Positions 18,801 through 27,348 are shown, numbered from the stretch's first letter. The stretch is 64,000 nucleotides of DNA from Gammaproteobacteria bacterium (GCA_021773395.1 JAJFKB010000002.1:434001-498000), one strand, 5' to 3'. Notes: a model not told the origin generated them from the letters alone. Numbers and translations: made by a program.

Positions 18801-18985
18801 TTCTGCCGATGGCCCTTAACACCAGCACCGGCGCAGAAGTTCAACGTCCCTTAGCAACAGTGGTTATAGGAGGAATTATTTCCTCCACACTATTAACGCT
18901 GCTGGTTCTGCCAGGTCTGTACCGCATGGCTTATCGCAAACCAAAAGACATTCTAGGAAATAGCGAGGATGTGATGGCCTCTTAA
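15842..18985 (+). CDS. czcA: Heavy-metal RND efflux pump, CzcA type
   Basis: A 1047-residue inner-membrane pump with 12 helices and two large periplasmic loops. The proton-relay signature in helix 4 reads ALDFGLIVDGAVIIVEN (around residue 401), the HME1 pattern associated with Zn/Co/Cd transport; Cu/Ag-type CusA proteins have a different sequence there. It exports periplasmic and cytoplasmic divalent cations by proton antiport through CzcB and CzcC. AAGGG lies seven bases before the ATG. The length is standard for the family. Confidence 0.92.
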   Translation: MIDKLIQYSIARRWLVMFFVLIISALGVWNYQNLPIDAVPDITNVQVQINTEAPGYSPLEVEQRITYLVELAITGLPYVESTRSLSRYALSQVTVVFEKGTDIYFARNLINERLQQAKSDMPSGIEPVMGPVATGLGEIFHYAVHADSDARQDNGEKYDATALRTLQDWVIRPQLRLVPGVTEINTIGGFEKEFHITPDPTRLLAFELTFDDIVDAVEKNNANVGAGYIEKNGEQYLIRAPGQVADITAIQQIIVAHKDGIPVTVADVAEVGFGKQLRTGAATLDGEETVLGTAVMLLGGNSRSVSEAVSAKLVEINKTLPKGITADPVYNRTVLVDKTIATVQKNLLEGAVLVVVVLLVMLGNVRAALLTAMVIPISMLMLMTGMVQTKVSANLMSLGALDFGLIVDGAVIIVENCILRLAGRQHHLGRTLKLDERFQTVFAATREVFTPSLISVLVVILVNIPILALTGVEGKMFTPMAMAVIMALLSALVLSLTFVPAAVALLLSGHIEEKDNLIVRQSKRAYTPILAWALKFRIAVLAGAVLFVIAIGGLATKMGTEFIPNLDEGDIAIQALRIPGTSLTQSLDMQFQLERAVLEIPEVKTYFSRVGTAEVASDPMGPNISDGYVMLKDHEDWPNPDKSKAQLLEEIQEKLALIPGNAFEISQPIQLRFNELISGVRSDLGVKIYGDDLDQLLTSGTEIAAVLNGIEGAEGVKVEQVSGLPILSVEANRPALYRYGLNVADVQDIVAAATGGEEAGLIFEGDRRFTIVVRVTEEIRNDLRALERLPIPLPQGGYVPLNEVATLNLAPGPNQISRENGKRRLVVSANVRDRDLGGFVADVQTQIEQQVTLPPGYWLEYGGTFEQLQSATERLSLLVPITLVMIFALLMMTFGSAKDAALVFSGVPLALTGGVIALWLRDIPLSITAGVGFITLCGVSVLTGVMMVSAFRDRLNQGDDIITSIQQGAMLRLRPILMVALVAALGFLPMALNTSTGAEVQRPLATVVIGGIISSTLLTLLVLPGLYRMAYRKPKDILGNSEDVMAS

Positions 18986-18997
18986 CGGTTAATACAC

Positions 18998-19028
18998 TGG
19001 CCACAGAGGAGTATCGCCTTTGTGGCCA
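18998..19028 (+). terminator. Hairpin after czcA
   Basis: An 8-bp perfect stem TGGCCACA/TGTGGCCA with a 15-base loop sits just after the czcA stop. No T-run follows, so it is more likely an attenuator or mRNA-stabilising hairpin before the PII-like gene than a full terminator. Confidence 0.35.
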
Positions 19029-19076
19029 TACCAACTACTCAAACACAAACAACTACTCAAATCGTGGAGTAAGATA

Positions 19077-19397
19077 ATGAAACAAATTAAAGCGTTTATA
19101 CACCATGTCCGTTCCTCCACTGTCGTCGAAGCATTGCGTGACGCCGGTTATAAAAATATTACCTTGCTTGATGTAAAGGGCACCTTAAAACCTCTAAACG
19201 AATCTGAACAGGATTACTCTACTGATGCCGGAGTCGTTATTTCGGAGATTCGAATATCATTGGTCTGCGAAGATTCGCAAGTTGATGAAGTCACCAGCAT
19301 TATTCGTAAATCAGGGCGAATTGGACCGAACATCTCAGGCTGGGTTTATGTCAGCCCTGTAGAACAAGCGTTACCGATTGGAGGCCCTGACAATTAG
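19077..19397 (+). CDS. PII-like protein of the PII-NG type
   Basis: A 106-residue protein with the ferredoxin-like fold of PII: MKQIKAFIHHVRSSTVVEALRDAGYKNITLLDV at the N-terminus and a VDEVTSIIRKSGRIG helix near the C-terminus. The T-loop lacks the conserved uridylylation Tyr context of GlnB/GlnK. The PII-NG subgroup is known to be encoded beside CusABC/CzcCBA-type efflux genes, and the gene order here fits. It may bind nucleotide or metal and control the pump, which is not established. The ATG at 19077 follows GGAG; longer in-frame starts would add an unrelated tail. Confidence 0.7.
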   Translation: MKQIKAFIHHVRSSTVVEALRDAGYKNITLLDVKGTLKPLNESEQDYSTDAGVVISEIRISLVCEDSQVDEVTSIIRKSGRIGPNISGWVYVSPVEQALPIGGPDN

Positions 19398-19449
19398 GAT
19401 CTAAATTCTTTCGGACCTGCTGCTTTAAAGTTTTTTGAGGATATTAATA

Positions 19450-19650
19450 ATGCAACGTGAAGAGGATACCAAAGCATCTTTCTATTTCAGAACACACCGG
19501 ATTAATTGTATAAACAGTCAATGGTATTTTTTAACAAGAGAGGGAGAAAATATTGGCCCATTCGCAACCAAAGAAGACGCTGAGAAACAGCTAAATTGTT
19601 ACCTAGAAAATCTTGGCGACAAAGAGCTTTCACTATATAAAACACCATAA
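19450..19650 (+). CDS. DUF6316-like small protein
   Basis: A 66-residue protein with the pattern QWYFLTREGENIGPFATKEDAEKQL, typical of DUF6316, a short protein common in marine gammaproteobacteria. Function is unknown. GAGGA lies about nine bases before the ATG. It follows the PII-like gene by 52 bases and precedes the second CDF gene, so it travels with the metal island. Confidence 0.6.
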   Translation: MQREEDTKASFYFRTHRINCINSQWYFLTREGENIGPFATKEDAEKQLNCYLENLGDKELSLYKTP

Positions 19651-19680
19651 AATATATACCTGTTCATGTAGAACTATTAT

Positions 19681-19705
19681 TTGACTCTATATCCATAGGG
19701 AATTT
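19681..19705 (+). promoter_or_regulatory. Degenerate CadR-like site upstream of second CDF gene
   Basis: TTGACTCTATA at 19681 repeats the left half of the CadR palindrome, and CATAG follows, but the right half and a -10 at 19 bases are poor. It could be a weak or decayed CadR promoter. Confidence 0.35.
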
Positions 19706-19722
19706 TGAAAGGTCAGCCAACC

Positions 19723-20607
19723 ATGCATCAACATACACACATTAGCCGCAGCGATTCTTCCACTCGTATAGGCTGGGCATTTTTTCTCAATGTAGGATTC
19801 ACCATCATTGAATTTATCGGTGGATGGTTGACCAACAGTACTGCCATTATGGCTGATGCGGTTCATGATCTTGGGGATAGTTTATCCATCGGTCTTGCCT
19901 GGTTACTGAATAAAATTTCAGCTAAGAACGCTAATGACACATACAGCTATGGATACCAAAGGTTTTCATTATTGGGTGCTTTAATTAATGGTGTAGTGCT
20001 CGTCAGCGGATCAATCTGGGTGTTGAGTGAAGCCTTACCCAGATTATCCAATCCTGAAATGCCCAATGCTCAAGGCATGATCCTATTATCAATATTTGGG
20101 GTGGCTGTTAACGGTTTTGCGGCCTACAAATTAAGCCGGGGAAAATCATTAAATGAACGCGTTCTTAATTGGCATTTACTTGAGGATGTATTGGGATGGA
20201 TCGCCGTATTGATCGTGGCGATAGTACTGCTGTTTGCAGAAATCCCCATTTTAGATCCAATATTGTCTATAGGTTTCACATTATTTATTTTGTTCAACGT
20301 CATAAAAAATCTCACCGAAACTATCAAGATTTTTCTACAAGCAACTCCCGATGAAGCAACTAGAACCAAGATCGTTAATGATCTAGATTCTCTAAGGTTC
20401 ATTAGCGATGTCCACCATGTTCACCTGTGGTCACTTGATGGCAATAATCATGTACTGACCGCGCATCTAGTGCTTGATAAGTCTGTTGATCAATCGACAC
20501 AACCTAGTATAAAAAATGAAATCGCCACACTCTTAACTCCCTATAAGTTATCACATACTACGATAGAGTTGGAATTTCCTGATGAATACTGTAGAGATAA
20601 TAAATAG
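19723..20607 (+). CDS. Cation diffusion facilitator (CzcD-like)
   Basis: A 294-residue CDF exporter with six helices and a His-rich N-terminus (MHQHTH). Metal-site residues are in place: HD motif MADAVHDLGD in helix 2 (about residues 44-53) and HLLEDVLGW in helix 5 (HxxxD type). A cytoplasmic C-terminal domain carries VHHVHLWSLDG. It should export Zn/Cd/Co from the cytoplasm into the periplasm where CzcCBA takes over. ATG 19723 is chosen with AAAGG upstream; an in-frame TTG lies six codons earlier. Its stop lies only seven bases from the convergent TraC-like ATPase stop. Confidence 0.88.
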   Translation: MHQHTHISRSDSSTRIGWAFFLNVGFTIIEFIGGWLTNSTAIMADAVHDLGDSLSIGLAWLLNKISAKNANDTYSYGYQRFSLLGALINGVVLVSGSIWVLSEALPRLSNPEMPNAQGMILLSIFGVAVNGFAAYKLSRGKSLNERVLNWHLLEDVLGWIAVLIVAIVLLFAEIPILDPILSIGFTLFILFNVIKNLTETIKIFLQATPDEATRTKIVNDLDSLRFISDVHHVHLWSLDGNNHVLTAHLVLDKSVDQSTQPSIKNEIATLLTPYKLSHTTIELEFPDEYCRDNK

Positions 20608-20614
20608 GCTATAT

Positions 20615-23344
20615 TCAATCACTCATCAGCGCATCCGCCACCGCAAAAACTGCTTCTAATTCAGAGCAATGCTGTTGTTTCATAATCGCTGCTCGCTGTT
20701 GTTTTTCATGTTTTTCCGTCATGGCCAGCGCCAACGCTAATGGTGGAGGTACATTTCTGAAAAGACATTGAAGATTATCTGAGAGAACCACACCTTCAGT
20801 ATAATTTCCCGGTTCTTTTCTAGCTGCGCGAAGCATGCCCTTTTGTTCGTCCGTCAGATCTTTGAAGCGGGAGATTTGTTCAATCTCCTCTTTTGGGCAA
20901 ACCATAGCGATCCACCACTCAAACATGCTGAGCAGTTTTTTTGCAGCGTCAGGAAAATCTTCCAGATTTTGTGTAGCCAACCACAACCAGGTACCGAGCT
21001 TGCGCCACATTTTTACAATTTTGACTAAGAAAATGGAGAGTAACGGATTCGTGGTAATCAAATGTGCTTCATCACCCAACACAAAGGTTGGGCGATGATC
21101 GTACTGTTCCCTTTCCACGACGCCATTGATTTGATTCATCAACCCCATAAAACCTAAGGCGAGCTGGTCTTCGTAGCCCTCATTAGCTAACAGCCCCATT
21201 TCCATAATGGTGACATCGGCTTCTGGCCAAGCCTTACCAACGCGATTAAAAAAGTGTCCGGCAGTACCGGAACAATACAGAGCCATCGCATCTGCCATGT
21301 CTTGGGCGCGCTCTCGGCGCTTGGCTGTGCTGGACTCGTCCAGCGCCAATTTATTCATTGCGCTAACCACATCCTCAGTTAATACAATTTCCTTGCTGCC
21401 CGCCGCCTGCTTGTCTTCCGCAGCAATGATGATCGCTTTTCGAATCGTTAACCTATCCGCCCGTGTCATGAGTGCTTCTTCTTTGCTGTCACCACCGGTT
21501 ATCATTATTCGGGCCTTTAGTTCCATCTCACCCAATAGATCGCGCTCTTCGTCATCATCACTGCTATCAGAAGCATCTAATGATGCTTCTTCATCAAAGG
21601 AAGCTTGCTGAGCAATTTCTCGCTTCAACATTTCATAGGCATCCGCAAAAGGCGGCAAACTCACATCCTCCTTTGGATGAAGGGTTACCTGATTGACGCT
21701 CAAACCAAAGTATTTGCAATAATCACCAAACAGCTTAAATGAACCACCTTTTTCAATAATGTAAATGCGCGCACCGTAAATCGCGACAACCTGCAAGAGG
21801 ACGTACACCATTAATGCCGACTTACCAGAACCAGGAGGCCCCAGAACCAAACCAAAGGCATTCTTGGCCCGATCCAGTTTGTTCAGCGGATCGAAGGTCA
21901 ATGGCTCGCCGCCCCGATTAAAGAAAACCAGACCCGGATGCCCGGTGCCTCGACTGCGACCGTAGAACGGTAATAACTTCGCCAGATCACTGGAGAACAC
22001 AAGACGACTCTTCTTGTTGACCTTCTCCCTCTTCGGTTCATAGTTCATCGGTAACTGGCGAATATAGGTATCCAGCGGCAACAACTCATCTTTCTCTCGA
22101 ATAGGATGCAAACCATTAGCCAGAAGCAATGCGTTGACTTCATTGGTCTTCTTTTGCAAGTCAGCGAGGGAATCCCCACGGGTGAACAACGTAATAACAG
22201 TAGGCAACAGGTAGTCCCCGTGGGACATCCATTTCAACGCTTCCTTGGCATCCTGCTCAGCCGCCATCGCTTCTGCCGTTTCACCCTTTGCTGAATTGAG
22301 CACCTGCACCACATGATTTTCGACGAGGTCTTGAGGTTGAAGTGTCAGGCAAAGGGAAAGAATACTGCCCTCTGGCAACTTATCGAACAAGGCATACAGG
22401 TTATCGCCAACCTGTCGCTCACCGGTAAAGTGACCGGGCAAGGGCTTCCTTCGCAGCGCATCCACGGTGATCGCTCTATGTGGCAAGTCATCGAAGTACC
22501 AAACGCCGTGACCGCCATCGGATGAGGGCTGAGAAAGAAACAATAGGTCGGACAGATCGTGACTAAATGCCCGTTCCTGCTTTTCGGGAAGTGACATTAG
22601 CTCAGTGAGCCTATCCAAATCCCCTTCCGTCACTTCAGCCCTGGGATTAAACCAACGCAATAGCCAAGCATAGAGATCATGGTCATCACATCGTCGAATA
22701 CCAATGCCTGTGGCTGCCATCTGGGTGACAAAGCGTTCCGCGACCTGGTTGATTTCGGTAACGGGGTCGATATGTTCGTTATCGTTTAACTCTCTCCGAC
22801 GATACAAAAATACTCGCACACGACGCACTTTTCCTCGCCAGCTACCGCCGGTCACTGTGTTATCTTCGAATAGCCCGGCGCTCTGTGTCATTCGTTTAAA
22901 ATGCCTTTGCATACGGGCAACAAAGTTACTGGCTAACAAACGATGCTCTGGGGTTTGCCTGCAATGGCTCTCTGTATAGGTATTTAAAGATCGTGATAAT
23001 GCCGATAACGAGTCTTCATCTGAGACAAAACATTGCAATACAAAGGGATTATCGTGTGCCGGAATTGTGTGGTTGATGCAGGTTTGTATATTGGCCTGAA
23101 CTTCTTGCAAGAATTTACTTGAACGCGCTTCAGTGGAAACACCAGTAATTTCAAACATCGCTGCAGCACTAAAAGCATCTTCAAGGGTAAACGTCTCGGA
23201 CGCCTCATCGTAGTCTACCCACGGTAACCAGTCGCTTAACGACGCAGGGTGACGATAGAGTGTATCCACGTCAGCATCCGTAATCGCTGAATCACGCTTT
23301 GGTTGCTTGCCTATTAATTGCTTATCTGCCATGCCTATTCCCAC
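20615..23344 (-). CDS. Conjugative transfer ATPase, TIGR03744/PFL_4706 (TraC/VirB4-like)
   Basis: A 909-residue cytoplasmic ATPase that energises pilus assembly. The N-terminal half is the VirB4/TraC N-domain; Walker A GPPGSGKSALM lies near residue 505 and Walker B TFVLGDEAH near 760. An acidic low-complexity stretch (SDSSDDDEE) interrupts the ATPase domain at about residue 600. It overlaps the downstream end of the TIGR03751 lipoprotein gene by ten bases. In intact PFGI-1 ICEs the next gene is TIGR03757; here the metal island separates them. Confidence 0.9.
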   Translation of the reverse strand: MGIGMADKQLIGKQPKRDSAITDADVDTLYRHPASLSDWLPWVDYDEASETFTLEDAFSAAAMFEITGVSTEARSSKFLQEVQANIQTCINHTIPAHDNPFVLQCFVSDEDSLSALSRSLNTYTESHCRQTPEHRLLASNFVARMQRHFKRMTQSAGLFEDNTVTGGSWRGKVRRVRVFLYRRRELNDNEHIDPVTEINQVAERFVTQMAATGIGIRRCDDHDLYAWLLRWFNPRAEVTEGDLDRLTELMSLPEKQERAFSHDLSDLLFLSQPSSDGGHGVWYFDDLPHRAITVDALRRKPLPGHFTGERQVGDNLYALFDKLPEGSILSLCLTLQPQDLVENHVVQVLNSAKGETAEAMAAEQDAKEALKWMSHGDYLLPTVITLFTRGDSLADLQKKTNEVNALLLANGLHPIREKDELLPLDTYIRQLPMNYEPKREKVNKKSRLVFSSDLAKLLPFYGRSRGTGHPGLVFFNRGGEPLTFDPLNKLDRAKNAFGLVLGPPGSGKSALMVYVLLQVVAIYGARIYIIEKGGSFKLFGDYCKYFGLSVNQVTLHPKEDVSLPPFADAYEMLKREIAQQASFDEEASLDASDSSDDDEERDLLGEMELKARIMITGGDSKEEALMTRADRLTIRKAIIIAAEDKQAAGSKEIVLTEDVVSAMNKLALDESSTAKRRERAQDMADAMALYCSGTAGHFFNRVGKAWPEADVTIMEMGLLANEGYEDQLALGFMGLMNQINGVVEREQYDHRPTFVLGDEAHLITTNPLLSIFLVKIVKMWRKLGTWLWLATQNLEDFPDAAKKLLSMFEWWIAMVCPKEEIEQISRFKDLTDEQKGMLRAARKEPGNYTEGVVLSDNLQCLFRNVPPPLALALAMTEKHEKQQRAAIMKQQHCSELEAVFAVADALMSD

Positions 23345-23691
23345 CCTGCCTGTTCACCCGGAGCCGCAATATGATCCTGGGTGTAAAGCCGGAAAAAGGT
23401 GCTATATCCAGGTACCGGGTGGCCTGCAGCGGTCAGGTGCCTGAAAACATACATTCGCAGCGTCGGATTAGGCAACCACTGAAACTCCTCTTGTTCAGCA
23501 TTGGCCACATCGCCGATGGCACGTTGCGGCCTCACCAGCTGTTCATCGTTAGCATTGTGGAATTTTTCATCGTGAATGCTCTTCATCGAGGGCATATCCG
23601 TGCCAAATACTTTTGCCTTGGAAGTAGTGCAACCAGACAGTAGCCCGGCATTAATCCAAATCGCGATTAATATCAGCATTATTTTTCGCAT
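23335..23691 (-). CDS. Conjugal transfer lipoprotein TIGR03751
   Basis: A 118-residue lipoprotein with signal peptide and lipobox LLSGC (Cys at about residue 19 of the chosen frame). The mature part has the family block EFQWLPNPTLRMYVFRHL. It probably sits in the outer membrane as the TraV/VirB7-like element. The ATG at 23691 is chosen because AAGGAG lies nine bases upstream; the longer frame adds six residues. It overlaps the 3' end of the TIGR03752 gene by 41 bases. Confidence 0.85.
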   Translation of the reverse strand: MRKIMLILIAIWINAGLLSGCTTSKAKVFGTDMPSMKSIHDEKFHNANDEQLVRPQRAIGDVANAEQEEFQWLPNPTLRMYVFRHLTAAGHPVPGYSTFFRLYTQDHIAAPGEQAGWE

Positions 23692-25009
23692 AGCGTAATC
23701 TCCTTGCAATCGAACTTTTATCCAGTGGCAAACTGCGGTCTAAATGGACAGATACCTCTACCCCCGGATTCACCACCACCGCATCAAAACTCTGTTTTTG
23801 TCGTGCCAGCAACCACCGGCTGACCTCATCCGTTGCGGATTGCACCGCCTCGCCAGCAACCAGTTTATTAATGTCACCCACGACCGTACTTGTTGTTGAT
23901 CCAGTTAATGATGAGGTTTGCCTCTGCTGCTGTGCTTCGGCGTAGGCGGAACCCGCTGCACCCAGTCCCGCCAGCCCAATACGCTGGGAAATAAATGAGG
24001 GTGCGTTGGTGACAAAGCGCCCGGCCACACAGGGCACACCGCTAGGGTCAGAGATGTAGCCCAAGGGTTGCCCCTGGCTACTGTGGTTCACGATAGAGCC
24101 GTCCTCAAAGATGAACGTAGCCGAGGTTAGGCGGGCGCTGACACAGGACAGATTCCAGTCACCAAAACCCAATCCACTGAAAATCATACCCTCGACCTCT
24201 GGCATATCGTGACCATTGGCTAACAGATTTTCCTTGCCGATATAGATTTTTACCGGATAAGGATCGGGTGTTTGTCCCTCCACTGGAATACGGCCAATCA
24301 AAGCCGTTAGTGCCAGTCCGTCCGTCAACGTTGCATCTTTGGGTATCGTATAAATCGGCTCGACAATAATCTGATGTTTCTTCTCAGAATCTTGTACCTC
24401 TTTATTCGCTTCAGTCGTATTAGGTGAACGAGGTAGCAATCCAGTAAAGCGACCTTTATTACCTTCTGTTGTTTCTGGCTCAACATAATCAATAGGGTTA
24501 TACCAGGCACCCTGATCTGGATTGATCGGAATCACATTCTGACCATCAAAACCAAAACCAACGGGCAACCCTTCCTGATTTAATTGCCCAATGTCAGCTG
24601 AGCTTTTATCTTCTTTCAAATCCTTAAGTTCACGTCTTAGCTGACTGAGATGCTGCTGAAGCGAACCTATGGTCGCCGTGGTTTCATTCAGTGCTTCCTG
24701 GGCCTGCTGATTTGCTGCTTCCAGCTTTGATACTTTTTGCTGATTGTCCAGCACCCTACCCATGTTTTCTTTAGTCGATGCATTCAGCGTATCCGCTTTT
24801 TGTACCGCTTCTCGGGCGTAGGCCTGCAATGCTTTGATAGTATCGGTCTGCGTATCACCGTCCTGAGGCTTGGCCGCAGGGTCATATCCCGGCATCTGCT
24901 CAACAGGCTGGTAACTTTCCTGTGACTCCGAACACATCACGAGTGACAGGCAGCCAATGGCCAGCGCAGCACCTCCAATCAGTAACGGATTCATGCGCTT
25001 TTCAGCCAT
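23651..25009 (-). CDS. ICE transfer protein TIGR03752 (TraB/VirB10-like)
   Basis: About 452 residues: an N-terminal membrane anchor (about 8-25), a Pro/acidic spacer, a coiled coil at about residues 85-145 (QQKVSKLEAANQQAQEALNE and following) and a beta-rich C-terminal domain with conserved GRFVTNAPSFI. This is the VirB10/TraB scaffold that links the inner and outer membranes. The ORF could begin at 25153, but that would overlap the upstream gene by 150 bases. The ATG at 25009 lies close to the upstream stop, has AGGA eight bases before it, and puts the anchor at the N-terminus. Confidence 0.85.
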   Translation of the reverse strand: MAEKRMNPLLIGGAALAIGCLSLVMCSESQESYQPVEQMPGYDPAAKPQDGDTQTDTIKALQAYAREAVQKADTLNASTKENMGRVLDNQQKVSKLEAANQQAQEALNETTATIGSLQQHLSQLRRELKDLKEDKSSADIGQLNQEGLPVGFGFDGQNVIPINPDQGAWYNPIDYVEPETTEGNKGRFTGLLPRSPNTTEANKEVQDSEKKHQIIVEPIYTIPKDATLTDGLALTALIGRIPVEGQTPDPYPVKIYIGKENLLANGHDMPEVEGMIFSGLGFGDWNLSCVSARLTSATFIFEDGSIVNHSSQGQPLGYISDPSGVPCVAGRFVTNAPSFISQRIGLAGLGAAGSAYAEAQQQRQTSSLTGSTTSTVVGDINKLVAGEAVQSATDEVSRWLLARQKQSFDAVVVNPGVEVSVHLDRSLPLDKSSIARRLRYAKNNADINRDLD

Positions 25010-25871
25010 CCTGCATTTCCTCTTTACCGGTTTTCCCACTTTGAAGAACCCGGCTGTCAATCGGTAAGGACAGGCTTTCCACAAAAGACCGATTCGAAAC
25101 CAGATACAAGGTAGTAGTATCTGCTTCGTCACCCATTGCCCCCAAGTGGTCATGTTGCAATGTGGCCGTCAGCCAATCTCCACGGACAAGATAACTTAGG
25201 TCTAGCGCCTGGAGAGAATCAGATCGATCAAACTGTAACTGCAGTGATTGCCGCGACAAATTACGTACTCTAATCGCTGTCACTGTTAACCCATGACCTT
25301 GCCATGAAGCTATCGGCACCGCTTCAATAAGGCCACCGCGAATCAGTGGTACTGACGTTTTTGGTTCAACCGGAATTCGTTTAATCGCACTGTCACCATC
25401 GACTAATCGTTCCGGCGCATAGAGTTGTTGCGCAGCGTAACGGGTCAGTCGGATACGCCAGTCTTCTGTCGTTTTGTACGCAGTAGCTTCCTTGCTGCGA
25501 TTCCGAGTATTTTCCTTTGTCATCACAATCAATTCATCGCTAACTGCTGCGGCTTCACTGGCTGTTATATCTAACAAATAGATTTGTTGATCATTCAGCC
25601 CCTGAATACGGATACGAGTTGTCGGAAATGGCTCCATTGCCCTGATATAGAAAACGCCGTTTGCCGCCAGCACTGACACATGGCGTTTAACCGTATCAGG
25701 CAGCCAATAACGCACATCATCAGGGAAATGAATAATACGTTCATGGCCAACTTGTAGATGAACGCTAATGGGACGCTTGTCCCAAAGCACACGCTCTGGT
25801 GTGTCAGCGATGACGGTAGCAGAAGCGAAAGCCAGTAAGATCACAAACAACCCTTGAATACAGCTTTTCAT
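25002..25871 (-). CDS. ICE transfer protein TIGR03749/PFL_4704 (TraK-like)
   Basis: A 289-residue exported protein with signal peptide (about residues 4-22) and a beta-strand-rich mature domain (ERVLWDKRPISVHLQVGHERIIHFPDDVRYWLP, written here only as its position about 25-55). It corresponds to the secretin-like TraK/VirB9 component. It overlaps the upstream TIGR03746 gene by four bases and the downstream TIGR03752 gene by eight. Confidence 0.85.
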   Translation of the reverse strand: MKSCIQGLFVILLAFASATVIADTPERVLWDKRPISVHLQVGHERIIHFPDDVRYWLPDTVKRHVSVLAANGVFYIRAMEPFPTTRIRIQGLNDQQIYLLDITASEAAAVSDELIVMTKENTRNRSKEATAYKTTEDWRIRLTRYAAQQLYAPERLVDGDSAIKRIPVEPKTSVPLIRGGLIEAVPIASWQGHGLTVTAIRVRNLSRQSLQLQFDRSDSLQALDLSYLVRGDWLTATLQHDHLGAMGDEADTTTLYLVSNRSFVESLSLPIDSRVLQSGKTGKEEMQDG

Positions 25872-26569
25872 AATTTATCTCCAGGACGCCGGAAAGGTTT
25901 TCCAAGCTGTTCCTCTGGTAACAACGCTGGCCGCATAGCTTCATTGCAGGCTAATGCCAACCCCCAGGGATTAACCTCTTTATCAACATCGAATCGAACA
26001 ACACGCAGGGGGTAGCGCAACAAGACATCCTTAACTGGATGGCCTCCAATCGATTCCGTGACATTGACATCCAGCCAGATACTCCACGCACTGCTGGTTT
26101 CTATCTGGACACGTTGGCGGGTATAGCTTTGACCAAGAATTTCCTGTACCGAACGAACCCGTTGTCGCAGCTCACCCAGTTCCTGTTTGGTATTCATATC
26201 CGTTTCCAGCGCAGCTCGACATCCCGGTGTAAGAAAACCCTGGAGTGCGTATATTTGCTTGGGATAGTCCTTCTCTCCGTCGCTTGGCCAGCGGTTCAAT
26301 TGCTGGAAAATGTAATAAGCGAAGGTATATACCGTCGGAGCAGGCACACTATCAAAATTGGTTACCAGCCCCTGGGTTAAATCGGGAGGAATATAGAGCC
26401 GTCGAGTTTCCTGCAATACGCCGTTACGCCACCAAAGCGCGACTACCGCAACAAGCAAACACACTACAAGGATACGCAAAGTACGAATATGATCACTGGT
26501 GGCCAGCAATCGCTGCCGCGCCTGGTTGTTTCTGATTGCCGTTGGTTTATTGAGGGGCTTTTTCATCAT
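25868..26569 (-). CDS. ICE transfer protein TIGR03746/PFL_4703 (TraE/VirB8-like)
   Basis: About 233 residues: a short basic cytoplasmic tail, one membrane helix (about residues 31-48, LRILVVCLLVAVVALWW) and a periplasmic VirB8/TraE-like domain. Inner-membrane assembly factor of the T4SS. ATG 26569 (two tandem ATGs, MMKK) is chosen because it follows the upstream stop by eight bases with GAGAG before it; the longer frame starting at 26617 would overlap the TIGR03750 gene. Confidence 0.85.
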   Translation of the reverse strand: MMKKPLNKPTAIRNNQARQRLLATSDHIRTLRILVVCLLVAVVALWWRNGVLQETRRLYIPPDLTQGLVTNFDSVPAPTVYTFAYYIFQQLNRWPSDGEKDYPKQIYALQGFLTPGCRAALETDMNTKQELGELRQRVRSVQEILGQSYTRQRVQIETSSAWSIWLDVNVTESIGGHPVKDVLLRYPLRVVRFDVDKEVNPWGLALACNEAMRPALLPEEQLGKPFRRPGDKL

Positions 26570-26577
26570 TTTGCTCT

Positions 26578-26952
26578 CTACCTCACTTTCCACTTCAGTC
26601 GGCGTCCAACATCCCAAACCCGGCTTTGTCGTATGAACGAGGAACGCAACAAGTGAAGGTCCTCAAGCCATAGGCGTAGTCGCAACTGGTAGTAACCTAG
26701 TGGCCTGCCCCGCTTAAGTTTTTGTAATACCGTTGCCCCAATGACGACCCAGGCAATCACCAAAAGCAAACCGATGCCGACGCCCATCATGAGATAGCCA
26801 AACAGGCCGCACACAATGACACTACCGGGCACCAGAGCGATACCGCCCACAGTGACCAGCAGCATCAATTCTGAGAGCGAACAACCCCTGAAGATCGACG
26901 GCTCGGCATTCAAGCGCACAGGTAACAGTTCGTTAGCTTGCTGCGATTCCAT
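26578..26952 (-). CDS. Conjugal transfer protein TIGR03750 (TraL-like)
   Basis: A 124-residue inner-membrane protein with two adjacent hydrophobic helices (about residues 28-75) and a conserved N-terminal motif (LPVRLNAEPSIFRGCSLSE, about residues 8-26) typical of TIGR03750. Equivalent of TraL/VirB3. It lies three bases after the TIGR03745 gene. Confidence 0.85.
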   Translation of the reverse strand: MESQQANELLPVRLNAEPSIFRGCSLSELMLLVTVGGIALVPGSVIVCGLFGYLMMGVGIGLLLVIAWVVIGATVLQKLKRGRPLGYYQLRLRLWLEDLHLLRSSFIRQSRVWDVGRRLKWKVR

Positions 26953-26955
26953 GCC

Positions 26956-27330
26956 TCAGATGATTCCAACGGCTTCGTTCAGGAAGAAAGACACGATGGC
27001 CAACAGCACACCGGCTATGACTGCGGTCAAGCCCACAGAACCCCAATCAGGATCATTGGAACTGCGCGCTTCATTGAATTTGGAGAGCAGTATCCAACCA
27101 ATCCACAGGAAGCCAGCGCCTGATATAACCAGGGCGATATAGTCAATGGCATCTCCAGACCATCCCTGCATAAAGGCTAAGTAGTTACCGTTAGGCGCAC
27201 CGCTCGTCGGATCGACGGGTGTAGGCAGCTGTGCCTGAGCTGATATTGAGACCAGCCACAACCAAAACATCGATAAAGGAGCAATATTGCGCTTCTGTTT
27301 AATAGTAGATTCATGCATTACGGGGTTCAT
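26956..27330 (-). CDS. ICE membrane protein TIGR03745 (pilin-like)
   Basis: About 124 residues: signal segment (about 20-36) followed by a short mature protein with two hydrophobic helices (IDYIALVISGAGFLWIGWIL and the GLTAVIAGVLLAIVSFFL stretch), the layout of TraA/VirB2-type pilins. ATG 27330 is chosen with GAGG six bases upstream; another in-frame ATG lies at 27342. The leader upstream contains three tandem 14-bp repeats. Confidence 0.8.
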   Translation of the reverse strand: MNPVMHESTIKQKRNIAPLSMFWLWLVSISAQAQLPTPVDPTSGAPNGNYLAFMQGWSGDAIDYIALVISGAGFLWIGWILLSKFNEARSSNDPDWGSVGLTAVIAGVLLAIVSFFLNEAVGII

Positions 27331-27348
27331 AGTCTTCCTCATTTTTCA

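Noticed and set aside
25010..25153. Long start for the TIGR03752 protein
   Set aside because: It would overlap the upstream gene by 150 bases and bury the membrane anchor behind 48 unrelated residues.
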